This document shows, piece by piece, positions 7,009 to 10,038 of a stretch of 10,038 nt of DNA; the first letter of the stretch is position 1, and each line of letters starts with the position of its first letter. The notes under the pieces were generated by a model that was given only the letters and a program-made list of their open reading frames with translations, did not search any database and was not told where the DNA came from. The translations under genes and the position numbers were made by a program. The DNA is taken from NCBI GenBank assembly GCA_023424355.1, contig JAFAEA010000216.1, positions 1 to 10,038 on the forward strand, given 5' to 3'. This DNA is from Chloroflexota bacterium (GTDB lineage: Bacteria; Chloroflexota; Chloroflexia; Thermomicrobiales; UBA6265).

Positions 7009-8400
7009 GTGCAGACCAAAGTCATTCCATTGGTGCCACATGGACAACAACCAACACCAGCACCAAGCAGCAGCCACCCAATTCCGGCAAACGGCAAGAA
7101 GTTCTTTATCTGGACCATGGGTTGCCAGATGAACGAGGCCGATAGCCAGAAGGTAGCTGCCATGCTGCAGGAGGTGGGCTATCGCAAGGCGGAGAGCGAG
7201 AACGATGCCGACATCGTGATCCTCAACTCCTGTGTGGTTCGTCAGGCTGCGGAAGACAAGGTCGCCGGTCGGCTGGATTATCTCGGCCGATTGAAGAAGC
7301 AGAAGCCGGAGATGCCACTGGTGCTCACCGGTTGTATGGTGACTCGCCAGCAGGAGAAGCTGAAGCAGCGATTCCCGCACGTCGATCTCTTCTTCAACCC
7401 GAGCGATTTCGACAAGCTGGTCGAAGTCGTGCCGGAACTGGAGATGCTGGAAGACGATCTCGCCAGCCTCCCCCACTACTATCAGCCACAGCTCACTGGC
7501 AACAAGGTGGGTGTATCGGCATTTGTGCCCATCATTTATGGCTGCAACTTCGTTTGCAGCTACTGCATTGTCCCTTACCGTCGCGGCAAGGAAACCAGCC
7601 GCCCGTTCAACGATATCGTCACCGAAGTCGAACGACTGGTGGATAACGGTGTCCGTGAGGTGACACTGCTCGGCCAGACCGTGAATGCCTACGGTTACGA
7701 TCTGGAAGAGAAGAGTTCACTCAGCAAACTGCTCGAGGCAGTCGACAAGATCCCGGGGCTGGATCGCCTCCGCTTCCTCACCTCGCATCCGAAGTACATG
7801 GGTGACGATGTGCTGGATGCAATCGCAAATCTGCCATCGGCATGTGAGCACATGAACCTTCCGGTGCAGGCTGGCGATAACGAGGTGCTGCAGCGCATGC
7901 GCCGCACCTACACGCGCGATCTCTGGATGGAGCGCATCGAGACCACACGGGAGAAGGTGCCTGGCGTTACTGTCGCCACGGATATCATCGTGGGATTCCC
8001 GGGTGAAACTGAAGAACAGTTCATGCAAACCTACGATATGCTGGAGCGAACCAGAGTCGACAAGGTTCACCTGGCCATGTACTCTCCTCGACCGGGCACA
8101 CTCAGCTCTCGCTGGGAAGATGATGTTCCGCACGAGGAGAAATTCCGCCGACACCAGGTGCTGGAGGCCCAGCAGGAACGAATTTCCACCGAGCTCAACG
8201 AGAAGCGCCTCGGCGATACGTATGAGATTCTGGTAGAGAGCAAGGAAAAGGGCCGCTGGACCGGTCGAACCCGTGGCAACACCATTGTTCACTTCGATGA
8301 CGATGGCACCACCGATGTGCTCGGCAAACTCATTGATGTAAAAATCACCAAAACAAGCCCATGGTATTTGTTGGGCGATGCCGTATCTGAACCTCGATAA
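7009..8400 (+). CDS. miaB: tRNA-2-methylthio-N6-dimethylallyladenosine synthase MiaB
   Basis: This radical-SAM methylthiotransferase adds the 2-methylthio group to i6A37 of tRNAs that read UNN codons. The 463 residues fit the family. The N-terminal domain binds one Fe-S cluster through Cys39 (MGCQMNEADS), Cys75 (LNSCVVRQAAEDKV) and Cys109 (TGCM). The radical-SAM triad is CNFVCSYC (C179, C183, C186). A C-terminal TRAM domain (about 395-463) binds tRNA. The wording GCQMN, SYCIVPYRRGKETSRP and GQTVNAYG favours MiaB over RimO or MtaB. The start is GTG at 7009, with CGGAGG 5 nt upstream; earlier in-frame starts (6937, 6961) have no SD. About 28 Pro/Ser-rich residues precede the conserved core, more than usual. 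Next downstream, after 47 bp, is the TPR gene, probably in the same operon. Confidence 0.93.
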   Translation: MQTKVIPLVPHGQQPTPAPSSSHPIPANGKKFFIWTMGCQMNEADSQKVAAMLQEVGYRKAESENDADIVILNSCVVRQAAEDKVAGRLDYLGRLKKQKPEMPLVLTGCMVTRQQEKLKQRFPHVDLFFNPSDFDKLVEVVPELEMLEDDLASLPHYYQPQLTGNKVGVSAFVPIIYGCNFVCSYCIVPYRRGKETSRPFNDIVTEVERLVDNGVREVTLLGQTVNAYGYDLEEKSSLSKLLEAVDKIPGLDRLRFLTSHPKYMGDDVLDAIANLPSACEHMNLPVQAGDNEVLQRMRRTYTRDLWMERIETTREKVPGVTVATDIIVGFPGETEEQFMQTYDMLERTRVDKVHLAMYSPRPGTLSSRWEDDVPHEEKFRRHQVLEAQQERISTELNEKRLGDTYEILVESKEKGRWTGRTRGNTIVHFDDDGTTDVLGKLIDVKITKTSPWYLLGDAVSEPR

Positions 8401-8410
8401 TAGTGAGATA

Positions 8411-8430
8411 TTCCACAACGTTACGTGGAA
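8411..8430 (+). other. Small intercistronic hairpin between miaB and the TPR gene
   Basis: TTCCAC (8411-8416) and GTGGAA (8425-8430) form a 6-bp stem with an 8-nt loop just before the SD AAAGGA (8434-8439). It has no T-run, so it is not a terminator. It could tune translation or RNA stability, or be incidental. Confidence 0.35.
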
Positions 8431-8447
8431 CCGAAAGGAACACCAGT

Positions 8448-9326
8448 TTGACACCTTCATCGCAGAAGCCGAAAACCAAGAAGCAGCTCAACCAGGAGGC
8501 CCTCACCGCCAGCCTCGAGCACAATTGGGAAGATGCCATTGCGCTTAACGACGAAATCCTTGGTCGTTTCCCGCGCGATGCTGAGGCCCTGAACCGCAAG
8601 GGACGAGCGTACATGGAACTCGGCAAGCTTGCCGATGCCCGTGAGAGCTACTCCGAGGCACTGAAGGCCGATCCGGCTAACATGATTGCCCGTCGCAATC
8701 TGCAGCGCCTGGAGACCATCTACCAGGCCGATGGCGCCGATGAAACTGCTCCGGCCCGCAATCAGCAGATCCCGCGCGCCAATGTGTTCATCGAGGAAAT
8801 CGGCAAGACCTGGATCGATGATCTCACTCACCCTGCCGACAACGATGTGCTGGCTCAGGTGGCCCCGGGCGATGCGCTCAAGATCGTGGTCGAGGGTGAG
8901 CGCGTATTTATCCACACCATCGAGGATGTACGCGTTGGTCAGGTCGATCAGAGCATCGGCAGCCGCATGGCCCGCTTCATGGGCATCGGTCACGAGTTCG
9001 AGGTATTCGCACTCGGCCAGACCATGAACAGCCTCCGAATCATCATTCGCGAAGTCGCCAACGTCGAGGAATCGGAAGGCACCATGACCTTCCCGCGTCA
9101 GGATCTCATGAACCAGACCCTCATGCGCGAACGCGAGCAGCTTTCGCTGCGTGATGAGAGCGACTTCGACTTCGGTGACGAGGATGAAGAATCCGAGGAC
9201 GATGAAGACGCCGAAGACCTCGACGATGAAGATGTGGACGACGAGGAAGATGAAGACGAGGACGATGTCGACGACTATCTCGGCGACGCCGCTCTCGATC
9301 CGGACGAGGAGAAGCCGGCCGAGTAA
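8448..9326 (+). CDS. TPR protein with a central beta-rich domain and a very acidic C-terminal tail
   Basis: This 292-residue protein has no assigned function. It has a basic N-terminus (KPKTKK) and two tetratricopeptide repeats (about residues 14-43 and 45-78, with AEALNRKGRAYMELGKLADA and the A-x-x-ADP ending). A middle domain (about 112-205, with LKIVVEGERVFIHTIEDVRVGQV and LRIIIREV) looks beta-rich and loosely recalls HIRAN-type folds; that is inference. The last 57 residues (236-292) hold 38 Asp/Glu, like the disordered tails of nucleic-acid mimics or RNA-polymerase delta. The start is TTG at 8448, with AAAGGA 8 nt upstream; a GTG at 8403, 2 nt after the miaB stop, has no SD. It probably shares a transcript with miaB and ends at the terminator at 9345. 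A protein-scaffold or nucleic-acid-linked role is possible. Confidence 0.8.
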   Translation: MTPSSQKPKTKKQLNQEALTASLEHNWEDAIALNDEILGRFPRDAEALNRKGRAYMELGKLADARESYSEALKADPANMIARRNLQRLETIYQADGADETAPARNQQIPRANVFIEEIGKTWIDDLTHPADNDVLAQVAPGDALKIVVEGERVFIHTIEDVRVGQVDQSIGSRMARFMGIGHEFEVFALGQTMNSLRIIIREVANVEESEGTMTFPRQDLMNQTLMREREQLSLRDESDFDFGDEDEESEDDEDAEDLDDEDVDDEEDEDEDDVDDYLGDAALDPDEEKPAE

Positions 9327-9344
9327 TCAGCTCGGATAATCCTG

Positions 9345-9382
9345 AAAAGCACCGGTCGTTGCATGCAGCGGCCGGTGCTTTT
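9345..9382. terminator. Strong bidirectional intrinsic terminator after the TPR gene
   Basis: AAAAGCACCGG (9345-9355) and CCGGTGCTTTT (9372-9382) form a perfect 11-bp stem ending in a T-run, 18 bp past the TPR stop. It isolates the miaB-TPR unit from what follows. Confidence 0.9.
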
Positions 9383-9413
9383 GTGCTCTTTGGCGGGTTT
9401 GCCGCGTCTCACA

Positions 9414-9441
9414 CTTTCACAACAATTGGAACTTGGGTATA
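9414..9441 (+). promoter_or_regulatory. Predicted sigma-70-type promoter
   Basis: A -35 box TTCACA and a -10 box TATACT are separated by 16 bp (ACAATTGGAACTTGGG). They match the consensus at 5 of 6 positions each. The promoter lies just after the TPR terminator and reads toward the leader ORF and the SWIM gene, with an expected start near 9448. Confidence 0.65.
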
Positions 9442-9501
9442 CTGCATTCATAGCAGAGGTGACGACCACAACGGCGTGGGTCCAGAGCAAGGAGAAATGC
9501 C

Positions 9502-9564
9502 GTGAAGCACGTCGATGAATTGAATCGCGATTCACATACGCACTGCCAGGCCGCAGAGGGATAA
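9502..9564 (+). CDS. Possible 20-residue leader peptide ahead of the SWIM gene
   Basis: GTG at 9502 follows AAGGAGAA (9489-9496) and opens 20 codons (MKHVDELNRDSHTHCQAAEG) that end in TAA at 9562. It lies between a promoter-like sequence and an intrinsic terminator, the classic site of a leader peptide. The peptide has three His and one Cys, including HTHC. The TAA forms the apical loop of the terminator hairpin, so a ribosome finishing this ORF would cover and disrupt that hairpin. No homology is known to me, and a chance ORF inside a small RNA cannot be excluded. Confidence 0.4.
   Translation: MKHVDELNRDSHTHCQAAEG
9521..9534. promoter_or_regulatory. 14-bp perfect palindrome
   Basis: TGAATCGCGATTCA is an exact inverted repeat. 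It lies about 80 bp downstream of the promoter-like -10 box and inside the small ORF. It could bind a dimeric regulator, or fold in RNA together with the nearby CGTGAAGCACG stem-loop (9501-9511). No specific regulator is implied. Confidence 0.4.
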
Positions 9565-9582
9565 TCCCGAGCGGTCTTTTTT
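9549..9582 (+). terminator. Intrinsic terminator/attenuator upstream of the SWIM gene
   Basis: GGCCGC (9549-9554) pairs with GCGGTC (9571-9576, one G-U pair). After a small internal loop, GGGA (9558-9561) pairs with TCCC (9565-9568) around a TAA triloop. A run of six T (9577-9582) follows. It would end a transcript of about 135 nt starting near 9448, before the SWIM gene, so it may be an attenuator or the end of a small RNA. Confidence 0.75.
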
Positions 9583-9656
9583 GTCTCTGGAGAAAACTCA
9601 TTTCTGGTATTCATAATCGAGGCGCGAAAACGCCAAAGATGACAGGAGCGATGCTG

Positions 9657-9938
9657 ATGAACTCCAGCATGATCGGAAAAATCGAGAAAGCTCACCGTTA
9701 CGCCAACGAACCGGAAAGGGTGAAATTCACCACCCTGGAATCAACGATTAGCGGTGACAACGACGATTATCACGTGAAGCTCACCGAGAACGGTTGGGAT
9801 TGCAGCTGTCACACCTTCCAGAGCCAGATGCTGGAAACCTGCAGCCATGTGATGGCGATGCAGTTGATGCTCGGCAAAATGTTGGACGAATCGGTGCGAT
9901 ACAGCGCCCAAACCGATTTGGTAGCAGATCCACTGTAG
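9657..9938 (+). CDS. Small SWIM zinc-finger protein
   Basis: This 93-residue protein is almost entirely one SWIM-type finger. A basic first third (MIGKIEKAHRYANEPERVKF) leads to short beta strands (FTTLESTISGDNDDYHVKLT), then the zinc ligands C49-x-C51 (WDCSCHTF) and C62-x-H64 (ETCSHVMAMQLM), i.e. CxC-x10-CxH. SWIM domains bind DNA or proteins and occur in SNF2 helicases and MuDR transposases; small stand-alone members are known from bacteria, with no settled role. The start is ATG at 9657 because AGGAG (9644-9648) is 8 nt upstream. Starts at 9639 or 9651 are in frame but poorly spaced. It is preceded by a terminator and leader ORF and followed by its own terminator. Confidence 0.82.
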   Translation: MNSSMIGKIEKAHRYANEPERVKFTTLESTISGDNDDYHVKLTENGWDCSCHTFQSQMLETCSHVMAMQLMLGKMLDESVRYSAQTDLVADPL

Positions 9939-9966
9939 TCAACTGAAAAAGCCATTGGAACACGTG

Positions 9967-10001
9967 ACCCCGGTACTGATTCGCAATCAGACCGGGGTTT
10001 T
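9967..10001 (+). terminator. Intrinsic terminator after the SWIM gene
   Basis: ACCCCGGT (9967-9974) and CTGATT (9976-9981) pair with AATCAG (9985-9990) and ACCGGGGT (9991-9998) around a CGC loop, with one unpaired A. Four T (9998-10001) follow. It is a strong hairpin 28 bp past the stop. Nothing more can be supported from here to the right edge. Confidence 0.9.
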
Positions 10002-10038
10002 CTCGTGCTTTTCTATTCGATCCGGCCAAATGTGATAC

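Larger units (their letters stand above)
9448..9582 (+). ncRNA. Predicted short transcript (attenuated leader or small RNA)
   Basis: A promoter-like sequence and an intrinsic terminator bound a unit of about 135 nt with several potential stems (CGTGAAGCACG, TGAATCGCGATTCA, and the terminator). It does not show the conserved signatures of SRP RNA, 6S RNA or a common riboswitch that I can recognise. Both ends are inferred, not seen. Confidence 0.35.

Noticed and set aside
8403..8447. GTG start 2 nt after the miaB stop for the TPR gene
   Set aside because: It lacks an SD, and the TTG at 8448 has AAAGGA at good spacing and begins a more plausible N-terminus.
9448..9582. SRP RNA, 6S RNA or known riboswitch
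   Set aside because: The conserved SRP loop and common riboswitch signatures that I can recognise are absent.
1..10038. tRNA, rRNA, CRISPR array or transposase gene
   Set aside because: No cloverleaf-type segment, regularly spaced repeat array or transposase motif was seen on either strand.

Overview
The window reads as bacterial chromosome: moderately GC-rich, densely coded, with strong Shine-Dalgarno (SD) sites, frequent GTG/TTG starts and clear intrinsic terminators. The protein style suggests a Chloroflexota-like (perhaps Thermomicrobia-like) genome: a thioredoxin-reductase-like ferredoxin-NADP reductase, a GAF/PAS membrane histidine kinase, MiaB followed by an acidic-tailed TPR protein, and a small SWIM zinc-finger protein. 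This is an impression from family resemblance, not a placement.

Left region (1-2350): one large minus-strand gene, a DUF3854/TOPRIM-like plus RecA-fold AAA primase-helicase of the kind carried by plasmids, phages and integrated elements. It is bracketed by two 85-bp repeats (184-268 and 2193-2277; 72/85 identical, no gaps). Each repeat is an imperfect purine/pyrimidine palindrome; the left one has a perfect 18-bp GC core, and the gene's stop codon lies inside it. A pair of 17-bp direct repeats (33-49, 76-92) lies further left. The region looks like the edge or remnant of a mobile replicon.

Middle (2354-6738): a minus-strand ferredoxin/flavodoxin-NADP+ reductase is divergent from a plus-strand membrane sensor histidine kinase, with a small dyad between them. 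The kinase converges on a minus-strand secreted or membrane-anchored low-complexity protein, and a 13-bp-stem terminator lies between the two.

Right (6739-10038): miaB and a TPR/acidic-tail gene lie in tandem and end at a strong bidirectional terminator. A promoter-like sequence follows, then a 20-codon His/Cys-containing small ORF whose stop codon is the apical loop of an intrinsic terminator, then a SWIM zinc-finger gene with its own terminator. The small ORF plus terminator looks like a transcription attenuator or a small RNA gene.

No tRNA, rRNA, CRISPR array or transposase was seen. The two most unusual items are the palindromic repeat pair around the primase-helicase and the leader-ORF/terminator arrangement ahead of the SWIM gene.
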